Below the pieces are notes generated by a model that worked only from the letters and a program-made list of their open reading frames with translations, was not told the DNA's origin and did not search any database. 64,000 nucleotides of DNA, taken from positions 2,480,001 to 2,544,000 of the forward strand of contig OZ245021.1 in NCBI GenBank assembly GCA_965223775.1, written 5' to 3'. Source of the stretch: JAJDXW01 sp965223775 (lineage in GTDB: Bacteria > Pseudomonadota > Gammaproteobacteria > HK1). Shown in pieces: positions 36,774-44,910 of this stretch. Numbering within the stretch: position 1 is the first letter of the stretch; each line of letters begins with the position of its first letter. The translations under genes were made by a program, and so were the position numbers.

Positions 36774-38564
36774 ATGTCTCGAGATTTCGACCCGACCCGC
36801 CTGGAGGTCATCCGAAACGCGCTCGAAGGGGTTGCCGACACCATGGCGATCTCGCTCTACCAGACCGCGCGCTCGGCCGTCGTGCGACTCGGCTGGGACT
36901 TCTCGACCGCCGTGCTCACCGCCAAGGGCGATCTCGTCGGGCAGGGCATGTGCCACCCGATTCACCTCGGCGGGATGGCGCCCGCGCTTGCCGGCTGTCT
37001 CGCCTGGTTCAGGGACGACATCGCCCGCGGCGACATCTTCATCACCAACGACCCGTACGAAGGGGCCCAGCACCTGCCCGACATCTACCTGTTCAAACCG
37101 GTGTTCCACGAGGGCCGCGCGCTCGCGTATGTCGGCGCCGTCTGCCACCACGCGGACATCGGGGGCAGCGTTCCCGGAGGCCAGGGTTTCGCCAATACGG
37201 AGATCCACCAGGAGGGGCTGCGCATTCCCCCCTCGAAGCTGTACGAGGGGGGCAAGGCCAACGAGACCATCTACCGTCTGCTCGAGAAGGCGGTACGCGC
37301 GCCCGAGACCGTCATGGGCGACCTTCTCGCCCAGGTGACCGCGACGCACATCGGGGAGCGCGAGCTGCGCGCGCTCATCGAACGGACCGGAACAAGCGAG
37401 TACCACGAGCTCGTCGCCGGCCTCCTTGACTACACCGAGCGTCTGACGCGCCGGGCGATCGCGGAGCTCCCCGACGGCATCTGGTCGTTCACGGACCATG
37501 TCGACGACGATGGGATCTCCGACGAGACCATCGCGATCGTGGCAACCGTGACGAAGACCGGGGACGAGATCCACGTCGACTTCGACGGCACCTCGCCGCA
37601 GTGCCGGGGCTCGATCGTGGGGCTCTTCCACATGAACACGAACTTCGTCCACATGGCGCTTCGCTGCCTGCTCGGCGCCGATCTCCCCAGCACCTCCGGC
37701 TTCTTCCGTCCGATCACGATCACCGCCCCGCCCGGGTGCTTCGTCAACCCGCTCCCGCCGGCCGCGGTTGCCGCCCGCCAGCTTGGAGGCAGGCGCATCA
37801 ATCACGCCGTGTGGGGCGCCCTCGCCCAGATGGCGCCGGAGCGCGCGTTTGCATGCCCGGGGGGAGCGGATTCCAGTATCGCCTTCTCCGGGCTCGACAA
37901 GACAGGGGAGCCGTGGCGCGGCTGGGTGCTCACCGAGGGGTTCAACGAGATTGCGTGCGGCGGTCGCCCCGACAAGGACGGCATGGAGGGCCAGGGGTCC
38001 AACATCACCAACCAGGCGAACACGCCGATCGAGCTCCTGGAGCTCGAGTACCCCATCCGGATTGACGAGTACGGCTTCGTACCGGACACCGAGGGGCCGG
38101 GGCGCTACCGCGGCGGACTCGCCATGTCGCGCACCTACACGTTCCTCGACGACGAGATCGAAGTGCGCGTCCGTTCGGACCGCGCCAAGCGTCCGCCATG
38201 GGGCATCCAGGGCGGCGGCAGCGCGTCGCCCGCGCGGATCCGCCTGGAGGCCGGCGGCGCCATGCACGTGCTCCCGGGCAAGTCGACGACCGTCATGCGC
38301 CGCGGCGACCGGCTTCGCACCCAGTGGTGCGGCGGCGGCGGACATGGCCCCCCGCTCGATCGCGAGCCGGAGCGCGTTCTTCGCGACGTCGTCGAAGAGA
38401 AGATCACCCCGGCCCATGCCCGTGAGGCCTACGGGGTAGTCGTCGACGAGTCCGGGCGGGTGGTGGAACGGAACGCAACCGAGGCGCTTCGTGCCGCGAA
38501 GGCTCGCCGGACCGGCGCCGGGACGGGGACGGCCCGGGCCACCACCATTCCGGCCTCCCGCTGA
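36774..38564 (+). CDS. hyuB: Hydantoinase/oxoprolinase subunit B (HyuB), copy 2
   Basis: 596-residue HyuB. Start MSRDFDPTRLEVIRNALEG with GAGAGAGGACG just upstream, so ATG 36774 rather than the longer frame from 36501. Family landmarks: GDIFITNDPYEGAQHLPDIY, VCHHADIGGSVPGG, GGGGHGPPLDREPERVLRDV. It is the A-type paralogue: the same type is reduced to a 28-codon stub at 26251, whereas the B-type partner following it here is truncated at 38696. The adjacent divergent hyuA is a remnant, so it may have to pair with HyuA of 18980-21097. Confidence 0.92.
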   Translation: MSRDFDPTRLEVIRNALEGVADTMAISLYQTARSAVVRLGWDFSTAVLTAKGDLVGQGMCHPIHLGGMAPALAGCLAWFRDDIARGDIFITNDPYEGAQHLPDIYLFKPVFHEGRALAYVGAVCHHADIGGSVPGGQGFANTEIHQEGLRIPPSKLYEGGKANETIYRLLEKAVRAPETVMGDLLAQVTATHIGERELRALIERTGTSEYHELVAGLLDYTERLTRRAIAELPDGIWSFTDHVDDDGISDETIAIVATVTKTGDEIHVDFDGTSPQCRGSIVGLFHMNTNFVHMALRCLLGADLPSTSGFFRPITITAPPGCFVNPLPPAAVAARQLGGRRINHAVWGALAQMAPERAFACPGGADSSIAFSGLDKTGEPWRGWVLTEGFNEIACGGRPDKDGMEGQGSNITNQANTPIELLELEYPIRIDEYGFVPDTEGPGRYRGGLAMSRTYTFLDDEIEVRVRSDRAKRPPWGIQGGGSASPARIRLEAGGAMHVLPGKSTTVMRRGDRLRTQWCGGGGHGPPLDREPERVLRDVVEEKITPAHAREAYGVVVDESGRVVERNATEALRAAKARRTGAGTGTARATTIPASR

Positions 38565-38594
38565 CGCCGCCCGGACGCCCCCAACGGAGCCGAC

Positions 38595-38696
38595 ATGAAC
38601 CGCCCCAGCCCCCGCCCCAGCCTTCGCTCCAGCCCCAGCCCCAGCCGCCCCCGCCCCAGCGATCCGGCGCAACTCGAGGTCGTCTACAACTCGCTC
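38595..38696 (+). pseudogene. Truncated hyuB (B-type) 5' end
   Basis: Begins MNRPSPRPS, then a Pro/Ser-rich tail and SDPAQLEVVYNSL, matching the N-terminus of hyuB copy 1 (SDPTQLEVVYNSL). The upstream bases are also the same (CGGACGCCCCCAACGGAGCC). Similarity stops at 38696, just before the integrase genes, so insertion or deletion linked to the integrase unit removed about 95% of the gene. Confidence 0.82.
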
Positions 38697-38764
38697 CGGG
38701 AAGCCAGCGAAGGCGCGCCGCTCCAGGCAAGGGTGGCGCACGTATCGCGCGGCATCCGGGGCGC

Positions 38765-40098
38765 TCATCGGACGCCGTCCGGGGCGCGCCCGGCCGCGGC
38801 CACCGTCCCCGCATGCGACTCGACGGACATCGCGTTACCGGACGAGCCCGCTGGCGCCGAGCGCTCCGCGGCGGCGACCTCTCCCCGTTGGCCAATGAGG
38901 GAATCGATCCGATCCGCGATCCGTTGTGCGGGATCGCGAAGCTGCTCGAGCGTCCACTGCCTCGCATACCCTTGCGTCACGTCGCCGCGAGCGCGGTGGT
39001 TGACGAGCCGCTTGACCAGCGACTCGGGAAGCTTGAGTTCGTGCGCCGCGACTGTGACGAAGCAGTTGCGAAGCGCGTGGCACCAGAACGGCTTGCCGCC
39101 ATGGCGGGCGATGGCGCGATAGTAGCTGTCGGGGCGGCTGAGCGGCTGCTCGGGACTGGCCGGCGAAGCGAACACCCACCGAGCCCCACTCGGCGTTGCC
39201 TCCCAGCGGCGCGCGAGGAGCGCCGCGAGCTGGCGCGTGACCGGCAGCTCCAGGCACTCGTCGCCCTTGGTCTCGTCCACCCGGAACCGCCCCTCCCCAA
39301 GCGCCACCCGGTCCCAGCGAAGCCCCAGCACCTCGCTCCGGCGCATCCCGGTGTAAAGGCCAAAGCGGAAGAAGTCCTGAACCTCCGCGCGCCGCACCCC
39401 TTCGCAAATCCCACGGTCCCACGCAGGCAGCAGCACTGCCGGGTGCTCGATGCGCCGTCGCTTCAAGCGGTGTGCCCGGCCGCCCGCGTGCTTCCACCTC
39501 TCGACCGGATCGCGAAGCCCCGGGTGGTCGACCATGCAACGCCGATACGCCCCCCCGAGCACGAACAGCCCCAGGTTCGCCTTCACCTTGCCGTGGCGCT
39601 CGGTAACCTCGGAGAATCGCCGCGCGACGTCCTCGCGCGTCACCTCGTCGAGCTGCCGCCCATGCCAGCCCTTCAACCAAACCTCGGCGCTGCGGCGGTA
39701 CAGCCGCAACGAAGCGTCCGCGACGTTCCTCGTGCCGAGCCACGCCTCCACCGCCTCACCCACGCGTGGCAATTCACGCGCCAGGGCGCGTTCGCGCGAG
39801 GGGTCCCGGCCGTCGCGCGCGCGCCCAAGCAGCGCCTGCGCCTGCTTGCGTGCAACGCCCGGCGAGAGCCCCGGATACCGCCCCAGGGTGAGCTTGCGGT
39901 TCCGGTCCGAGCGCCGCCCCTCTCCGGTCCGATACTGCACGAAGAAGCTCTTCGCCCGCCGGGCGAGACGCGGAGACCGTAGCCGGTCAGCCCGTTGTCC
40001 CAGATGACGTAGGGCGCTTGAAGGGGCTCGGCCCGGGACACCACCTCCCGGGTCAGGGCGCCCTTGCGCGCCGCCACCCGTTTGCCTCGTGCACTCAC
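38765..40098 (-). pseudogene. Tyrosine recombinase/integrase, frameshifted near 39963
   Basis: Phage-type integrase. The catalytic half is intact: TGMRRSEVLGLRW (Arg), ETKGDECLELPVTRQ (Lys), HALRNCFVTVAA (His-x-x-Arg), LVNHRARGDVTQGYARQ (His and nucleophilic Tyr). The N-terminal DUF4102-like part (ALTREVV to YGLRVSPGGRR) lies in another frame, starting at GTG 40098, which overlaps the stop of the upstream integrase (GTGA). The two halves would join if one base were added in the GGCGGGCGAAGAGC run; the sibling integrase shows the expected GRRSFIVQYRT junction. So this is a one-base loss, a sequencing error, or less likely programmed frameshifting. Confidence 0.82.
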
Positions 40099-41399
40099 CG
40101 CGCGTCGCGACCTTCGCACCCGATCGGCGCCGCGGAAAGTCCCCGCAGCTTGTTGAAAGCGAGCGACTCGACCCGGTCCGCGATGCGCTGCGACGCTTCG
40201 CGTAGCTCCTCGCGCGTCCAATCCGCCGCGTACCCCTCCGTCACGTCGTCAGGCGGCGCATGGTTGACCAGCCGCTTGACCAGGCTCTCGGGCAGCATCA
40301 GGTCGCGTACCGCCACCGTGATGAAAGCATTGCGGCAGCCGTGAAACCAGAACCTCGAACCCGCCCTTTCGCTTATCCGGGCGTACCAGTTGCCTGCCCT
40401 CGTGTAGGGGCCGCGTCCCGCCGGACCGGGGAAGACCCATTCGTCGTCCGCGTCCGGCGCCTCACGGCGACGATCGAGCAAGCCCCTCACCTGTCGGGTG
40501 ATCGGGAGCTCCAGCGCCCGCCCGTTCTTGGTCTCCCTGATCCAAAGCCAGCTCTGCGACGCGTCGATGTCCCTCCATTTGAGTCGCGACACCTCCGAGA
40601 CGCGCAGCCCCGTGAAAAGGCCCATCCACACCATGTCGCGCATCACTTCGGGTACGTTCGCCTCGAGCCCCCGGCGCCAGCGCGGCAGCACCTCCGCCGG
40701 CGGCGCGATCGTGCGCCGCGGCACGCGGTGGAGCTTCCCGCCGCCCATCCGCCACTCGGCCACCGGATCGCGAAGCTCGTCATGGTCCGCGCACGCCGCG
40801 CGGTACACCGCGCCAAGGAGCTTGACGAATGCGTTCGCGACACTTGGCCCGGCGTGCTCGCTCAGGGCGAGGAAGCGCCGCTCCACGTCCTTGCGTCCGA
40901 GCTCGTCGAGGCGCCGGTCGAGCCATTGCGGCGCATGGCGTTCGAAGCGTCGTCGATACTGCGAGCGGGTATTCGCCGAGACGGTGGGGCGGCCCCGCAG
41001 GTACCCCTCCAGGGCGTGGCGAAGGGTGGGGACGAGGCGTGCACCGTCGTCGCCGCTCGCGCGGCGCTCGGCGACGGTGCGCAGCACCGCCCGGGCCCTC
41101 GAGCGGGCCCGGACGGGCGTGAACGCGGGAAAGTGCCCGAGCACCCGCTTGCGGCTCGCCGCCCGGCGTCCTCCCCCGTGCGTGCGGTACTGTACGATGA
41201 ACGAGCGACGGCCCGACGGACTGACGCGCACCCCGAAGCCCGTCAGCTCGTCGTCCCAGACGATGTAGCGCCGGTCCCGGGGCTTGGCGTCGGCGACCGT
41301 GCGGGTCGTGAGGCGGGCCTTGTGCAGCGCCACTCGGCGTCGACCGTCTGGCATGGAGGGAGGTTCGTGGGCGAAATCCATCGCGCCGGAGGATAGCAA
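40095..41399 (-). CDS. Tyrosine recombinase/integrase
   Basis: Integrase of 434 residues. The N-terminal arm-binding DUF4102-like domain (RLTTRTVADAKPRDRRYIVW, LTGFGVRVSPSGRRSFIVQY) is followed by a SAM-like core-binding domain. The catalytic domain has all active residues: TGLRVSEVSRLKW (Arg), ETKNGRALELPITRQ (Lys), HGCRNAFITVA (His-x-x-Arg), LVNHAPPDDVTEGYAAD (His, Tyr). It is homologous to the following gene, with which it overlaps by 4 nt. Upstream DNA is AT-rich. Confidence 0.92.
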   Translation of the reverse strand: MLSSGAMDFAHEPPSMPDGRRRVALHKARLTTRTVADAKPRDRRYIVWDDELTGFGVRVSPSGRRSFIVQYRTHGGGRRAASRKRVLGHFPAFTPVRARSRARAVLRTVAERRASGDDGARLVPTLRHALEGYLRGRPTVSANTRSQYRRRFERHAPQWLDRRLDELGRKDVERRFLALSEHAGPSVANAFVKLLGAVYRAACADHDELRDPVAEWRMGGGKLHRVPRRTIAPPAEVLPRWRRGLEANVPEVMRDMVWMGLFTGLRVSEVSRLKWRDIDASQSWLWIRETKNGRALELPITRQVRGLLDRRREAPDADDEWVFPGPAGRGPYTRAGNWYARISERAGSRFWFHGCRNAFITVAVRDLMLPESLVKRLVNHAPPDDVTEGYAADWTREELREASQRIADRVESLAFNKLRGLSAAPIGCEGRDAR

Positions 41400-41595
41400 A
41401 TGGGCATCACGAAATGCAACACCATGGATGCGATTTGGCTACTCGGATTGCGATGTCCTGACGACTTTGGAGGTGGGGTGTGTCAACTAATCCATTTAGT
41501 CTACACGTAATATTCCACTTCCTGTCTACGAATGATATCTGATGTCTACTCCATGTGATGAAAATCACTGATTTCTTCGGGTTGACCCGCATTCG
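41400..41595. other. AT-richer gap with repeated GTCTAC words
   Basis: No gene. Composition falls well below that of the surroundings. GTCTAC occurs at 41499-41504, 41524-41529 and 41544-41549 (spacing 25 and 20), which could be recombinase arm sites or chance. The integrase promoter should be here, but no good hexamer pair was assigned. Confidence 0.35.
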
Positions 41596-42360
41596 TCATC
41601 GATCTCCTGCTGCGACCGCCGATTCGCCCGCGGCCCGGACGACCACGGCGCTGTCGGGGCTCCGGACGGCGAGTGCGGCCGCGTAGCCCGGAGCGGCCTC
41701 GAGCGAGTGGAGCGACCAGCGCGCCGCTTCGTCGGGCGCCGCTCCCTCCCAGCGTGCCCGGAGCAGGGCGGGCGGCTCTCCGGCCGTGACGTCGAAGCGG
41801 TCGAGACCGATGGCGACTCCGCGACCGTCCGCCTTGATGACCGCCTCCTTGCGGGTCCATACGCGATGGAACGCGTGCAGCGGGTCCGAATCGGCGGCGA
41901 CCGCCTCCTGTTCGGAGGGGGAGAAGAACCGCCGGGAGAGGAGGTCGAGGCTCCGTCGGGGGCGAATCCGTTCGACATCGACGCCCGGCTCCAGCCCGAC
42001 GGCGACCGCGACGGCGAACCGGTCGCCGGAGTGGGACACGTTGAACCCGATCGGGGGTCGCCCGCCGGGTCCGAGAACGGGCTTGCCGTGCGCGCCTTCG
42101 AGGATCGGCACCGCAAGCGGATCCATGCCGAGCACGCCGGCGAGGATGCGCCGCAGCGCTCCTCGACAAACGAGGAACTCGCGGCGCCGGCGCGGAGCCC
42201 GCATCCGGCGGGCACGGGCCTCCTCGGCGGGTGAGACGGAGGGAGGACTCGCGCCCAGCGTGCCGTGCCACACGTGGATCTCTCCGTCTCGAATCGCGGT
42301 CTGCGATTCGCGGAGAAGGGTGCTACGCTCGCGCACGGCCGGGGCGGAACGGGCGTTCAT
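41596..42360 (-). CDS. 4'-phosphopantetheinyl transferase (Sfp-type)
   Basis: Transfers phosphopantetheine from CoA to carrier-protein serines; 254 residues. Motifs: PPIGFNVSHSGDRFAVAV (P1), LEPGVDVERIRPRR (P2 with Mg-binding Asp-Val-Glu) and FHRVWTRKEAVIKADG (P3, W-x-R-K-E-A). The ATG at 42360 lies only 5 nt from the divergent dapF-like start, leaving no promoter room, so the true start is probably an internal codon nearer GEIHVWHG (about 25 residues in). It may activate fatty-acid or secondary-metabolite carrier proteins; no NRPS or PKS gene is in the window. Confidence 0.9.
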   Translation of the reverse strand: MNARSAPAVRERSTLLRESQTAIRDGEIHVWHGTLGASPPSVSPAEEARARRMRAPRRRREFLVCRGALRRILAGVLGMDPLAVPILEGAHGKPVLGPGGRPPIGFNVSHSGDRFAVAVAVGLEPGVDVERIRPRRSLDLLSRRFFSPSEQEAVAADSDPLHAFHRVWTRKEAVIKADGRGVAIGLDRFDVTAGEPPALLRARWEGAAPDEAARWSLHSLEAAPGYAAALAVRSPDSAVVVRAAGESAVAAGDR

Positions 42361-42365
42361 GGGCG

Positions 42366-43235
42366 GTGGAATTCCGGAAGTATCACGCGCTTGGAAACGA
42401 CTACGTCGTGCTGGCGGGCGACGAGCTCGGAGAGTCTCCGGATGGTGAGGTCATCCGTCGCATTTGCGATCGGCACTACGGAATCGGGGCCGACGGGATC
42501 TTGCTGGACGTGAGCCCCGCCGGCGCCGGACTCGACGCCGGCGGGGCGCGCGCCGCGCTCCGGATCTTCAACCCCGACGGCTCCGAGGCCGAGAAGAGCG
42601 GCAACGGCCTTCGCATCTTCGCGCGGTATCTCCGCGATCGAGGCCGGGTGAAGGGTACGGAATGGTTCCGGGTGGAGACGGCTGGAGGGGAGGTCGAATG
42701 CTCCGTTTCCGGCGACGGCCGCCGGGTCGCGGCCGAGATGGGTCGGGCGAGCTTCGATGCGGCGACGGTTCCGGTGCGGGGCGAGAGCGGGGAGGTGCTG
42801 AACCGCCGCCTGACGACGGGAGACGGCCGCGACGTGGAGTATTCCGCCGTTACCGTCGGAAACCCGCACTGCGTGGTGGTCATGGACGCGCCCCGGGAGA
42901 AGGATGCGCGCGCGCTCGGGCCGGTCATCGAACGCCATCCGGCGTTCCCCAACCGGACGAACGTCCAGCTCGTCGAGGTCGCCGGCGCTCGCCGCATCCG
43001 CATCGAGATCTGGGAGCGGGGAGCGGGCTATACCCTTGCTTCGGGCACCAGCAGCTGCGCGGCGGCCGCGGTGTGCTGCCGCCTCGGACTCGCGCGCTCG
43101 CCGGTCACCGTCGAGATGCCGGGCGGCGAGATCGAGATCGTCGTCCGGGAAGACTGGTCGCTCCGCATGGAAGGCGCGGTGGCCGCCGTGGCCCGCGGGG
43201 TCCTCAGTCCCGAGTGCCTCGACCCGCCCGCCTGA
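42366..43235 (+). CDS. dapF: Diaminopimelate epimerase homologue with both catalytic Cys replaced by Ser
   Basis: 289-residue DapF-fold protein. Fold signatures are kept: VEFRKYHALGNDYVVL at the N-terminus, TVGNPHCVVVMD, and ERGAGYTLASGTSSCAAAAV. The first catalytic site reads NPDGSEAEKSGNGLRIF where DapF has a Cys before GNG; the second reads ASGTSS where DapF has ACGTG. Both acid/base cysteines are thus serine. It may be an inactive homologue or act on another substrate. GTG at 42366 gives the canonical N-terminus; start codons of this gene and the transferase nearly touch. Name given for the fold only. Confidence 0.8.
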   Translation: MEFRKYHALGNDYVVLAGDELGESPDGEVIRRICDRHYGIGADGILLDVSPAGAGLDAGGARAALRIFNPDGSEAEKSGNGLRIFARYLRDRGRVKGTEWFRVETAGGEVECSVSGDGRRVAAEMGRASFDAATVPVRGESGEVLNRRLTTGDGRDVEYSAVTVGNPHCVVVMDAPREKDARALGPVIERHPAFPNRTNVQLVEVAGARRIRIEIWERGAGYTLASGTSSCAAAAVCCRLGLARSPVTVEMPGGEIEIVVREDWSLRMEGAVAAVARGVLSPECLDPPA

Positions 43236-43289
43236 GCCGCCTGGCGCGGTTCCGTGTCCCGTGCCGCGCGGGTGCACGTCAGCGCCTTG

Positions 43290-43955
43290 TCAGCGGCCGA
43301 AGTGCCGGGCGAGCAGCCCGGCCGTAAAGCTCGTGCGGAGGTAGAAGCCGCGAGGGTTCGCGAGCACGCGCTCGCCGTCCTCGTCGGTGGTCCACTCGCG
43401 CTCGCGCGAACTGGCGGCCTTCGGCCGGATCTGGAGGGCCGTTCCTCGCTGTCCGGTGACGGCGTGGATTCGCCCGAGCGCGATGTCCTCCATGAACTCT
43501 TCCCAGTCGGCCCGGATGACCGCCTCTTCGGCCGGTGACGGGCTCCAGAGCAGGGGCGCACCGATCCGCCGCATCCGGAAGTCACCGTCCGTTCCATCGA
43601 CGGTCGGCACCCAGAGGACCCGGGCGAGCTTCGCGCGCACCGCGGAGTCCTCCCACCCGAGGCCGGTGACGTCCTCCATGGGAGCGATGCAGACCCACGT
43701 GGATTCGCGCGGCTGTCCGTGCGGGGTCACCGGGATCGTCTTGAGCTCGATGCCGAGGCCCGGGAAGTCGGGTCCGGGGGCGCCAGCTGACGGTGCCCCG
43801 AGAGCCGTCTCGACGAGCTGCCCGGCCCAACCCTTGGCTCTCCGGGGGTCACGGGGCAGCGGAAGCCGGAGCGCGGCGGCCAGCTCGGCGAGGGTGGAGC
43901 CCGCGATGGCCAGCGCCCGCCCCAGGAGCTCCGCTTCGCTCGCGGGGGTCCGCAT
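43290..43955 (-). CDS. mutH: DNA mismatch repair endonuclease MutH
   Basis: Nicks the unmethylated strand at hemimethylated GATC during mismatch repair; 221 residues (E. coli 229). The catalytic D-E-x-K motif is PDFPGLGIELKTIPV, and RVLWVP, GAPLLWSPS, QIRPKAASSRERE and the C-terminal FYLRTSFTAGLLARHF match MutH. ATG 43955 overlaps the preceding stop (TGATG). Its presence implies a Dam-methylating gammaproteobacterium. It is read through with the ThiL-like genes and pgpA. Confidence 0.95.
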   Translation of the reverse strand: MRTPASEAELLGRALAIAGSTLAELAAALRLPLPRDPRRAKGWAGQLVETALGAPSAGAPGPDFPGLGIELKTIPVTPHGQPRESTWVCIAPMEDVTGLGWEDSAVRAKLARVLWVPTVDGTDGDFRMRRIGAPLLWSPSPAEEAVIRADWEEFMEDIALGRIHAVTGQRGTALQIRPKAASSREREWTTDEDGERVLANPRGFYLRTSFTAGLLARHFGR

Positions 43956-44395
43956 CAGCCGCCCCGGGGGCGCAGAGCGTGCACCATGCACACGATGGCG
44001 CGCGGGCCGCGTGTCGTGTCACCCCCGATCAACTGGATCCCCGCCTCCCGGCACGCCGCCGCGAGCCCGGCCGAGAACTCGCGCGTCCAGTCTTCCTCGG
44101 CGGTGGGGAGCGCGAGCCCGAGCAACGCCCACGCCGGCCGCGGGGCCGCACCGGGCGGTGCGTCCTCGGCGAGCACGCGCAGGCCCTCTTCGATCGCGCG
44201 CTGTCCGAGCGCGCGTGCCGGCGCACCGGGCGGAAAGTCGATTCCTTCGTGCAGCGCGGTGCAAACGGAGACGATCTCGCTTCCGTCCGGGGGAAGGACG
44301 AGGGCCGCATCGTCCCCGATTCCGGTCACGACGTCGGCCCGCACCGGGGTCGCCTCCGCAAAGTATCGGGCGATGAGATCGAACTCCGCTCCCAT
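43955..44395 (-). CDS. ThiL N-terminal-like protein carrying GIGDD and GGDTTRG motifs
   Basis: 146 residues aligning to the N-terminal half of thiamine-monophosphate kinase. It keeps AEFDLIARYF, VTGIGDDAALVLPP (nucleotide/Mg-binding Asp pair) and IQLIGGDTTRGP. It has lost the other two: the T-D-T-L-V motif reads CTALHEGIDF, and the L-S-D-L-A-A-M-G motif reads RAIEEGLRVLAEDA. The full-size ThiL encoded 0.5 kb upstream lacks exactly the motifs found here. Lies between pgpA and mutH on the same strand and is probably co-expressed. Either a complementary subunit or a decaying paralogue. Confidence 0.75.
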   Translation of the reverse strand: MGAEFDLIARYFAEATPVRADVVTGIGDDAALVLPPDGSEIVSVCTALHEGIDFPPGAPARALGQRAIEEGLRVLAEDAPPGAAPRPAWALLGLALPTAEEDWTREFSAGLAAACREAGIQLIGGDTTRGPRAIVCMVHALRPRGG

Positions 44396-44427
44396 CCGTC
44401 GGCCGCTCCCCGCGCCGGCCCGGGACT

Positions 44428-44910
44428 CTAGGTTCCGCCGCCCGCAAGTCGGGCCAGCGCCTGGACGGCGGCCCACGCGAACGCCCCGGCGACGAGGTCG
44501 TCGAGCATGATCCCGGCGCCGCCCCGGACGCGCCGTTCCAGCCAGCCGATGGGCCAGGGCTTGAGCACGTCGAACGCCCGGAAGATGACGAAGGCGGCCG
44601 CCCACCAGTACCAGCCGGGAGGCAGTGCGAGCAGGGCGACCAGCATGCCCGCGATCTCGTCCCAGACCACCGCGGGCGGATCGGGGTCGCCGAGGGTCCG
44701 GGCGGCGCTCGCGCAGATGGGGACGCCCATGATGCAGATGGCCGCGGTGATCGCGGCGACGGCGGTCATGTCGAGCGGCGCGGCGGCGAGTCCGAGCCCG
44801 ATGCCGATTCCCACCAGGCTTCCCGCCGTACCCGGCGCTCCCGGCGCGTAGCCGGCTCCGAAGCCGGTTCCGAGCACGAGGACGAGACGCCGCGGCCACT
44901 TCCGGTTCAT
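44428..44910 (-). CDS. pgpA: Phosphatidylglycerophosphatase A
   Basis: Membrane phosphatase making phosphatidylglycerol; 160 residues with about four helices. Motifs: FGAGYAPGAPGTAGSLVGI (the G-x-x-P-x-A-P-G-T-x-G-S signature), VVWDEIAGMLVALLALP (metal-binding Asp-Glu) and GAGIMLDDLVAGAFAW (Asp-Asp). The ATG overlaps the thiL stop (ATGA), the thiL-pgpA order common in gammaproteobacteria. Confidence 0.94.
   Translation of the reverse strand: MNRKWPRRLVLVLGTGFGAGYAPGAPGTAGSLVGIGIGLGLAAAPLDMTAVAAITAAICIMGVPICASAARTLGDPDPPAVVWDEIAGMLVALLALPPGWYWWAAAFVIFRAFDVLKPWPIGWLERRVRGGAGIMLDDLVAGAFAWAAVQALARLAGGGT

Larger units (their letters stand above)
38697..41595. mobile_element. Remnant integrase unit (two tandem tyrosine recombinases)
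   Basis: A 2.9-kb segment holding only two integrases of one subfamily, inserted at the breakpoint of the truncated hyuB on the left and ending in an AT-richer stretch before the phosphopantetheinyl transferase on the right. Matching direct repeats at the two edges were looked for by eye and not found, so exact borders are unknown and it is probably a decayed island. Confidence 0.5.

Noticed and set aside
36657..38768. 703-residue frame antisense to hyuB copy 2
   Set aside because: Opposes a gene with full HyuB motifs. The same kind of antisense frame lies opposite the other hyuB (26137-27876), so it reflects codon bias rather than a gene.
38765..40098. Programmed ribosomal frameshifting in the integrase
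   Set aside because: No slippery heptamer or downstream pseudoknot is evident at the junction, and the sibling integrase needs none. A one-base loss is the simpler reading.
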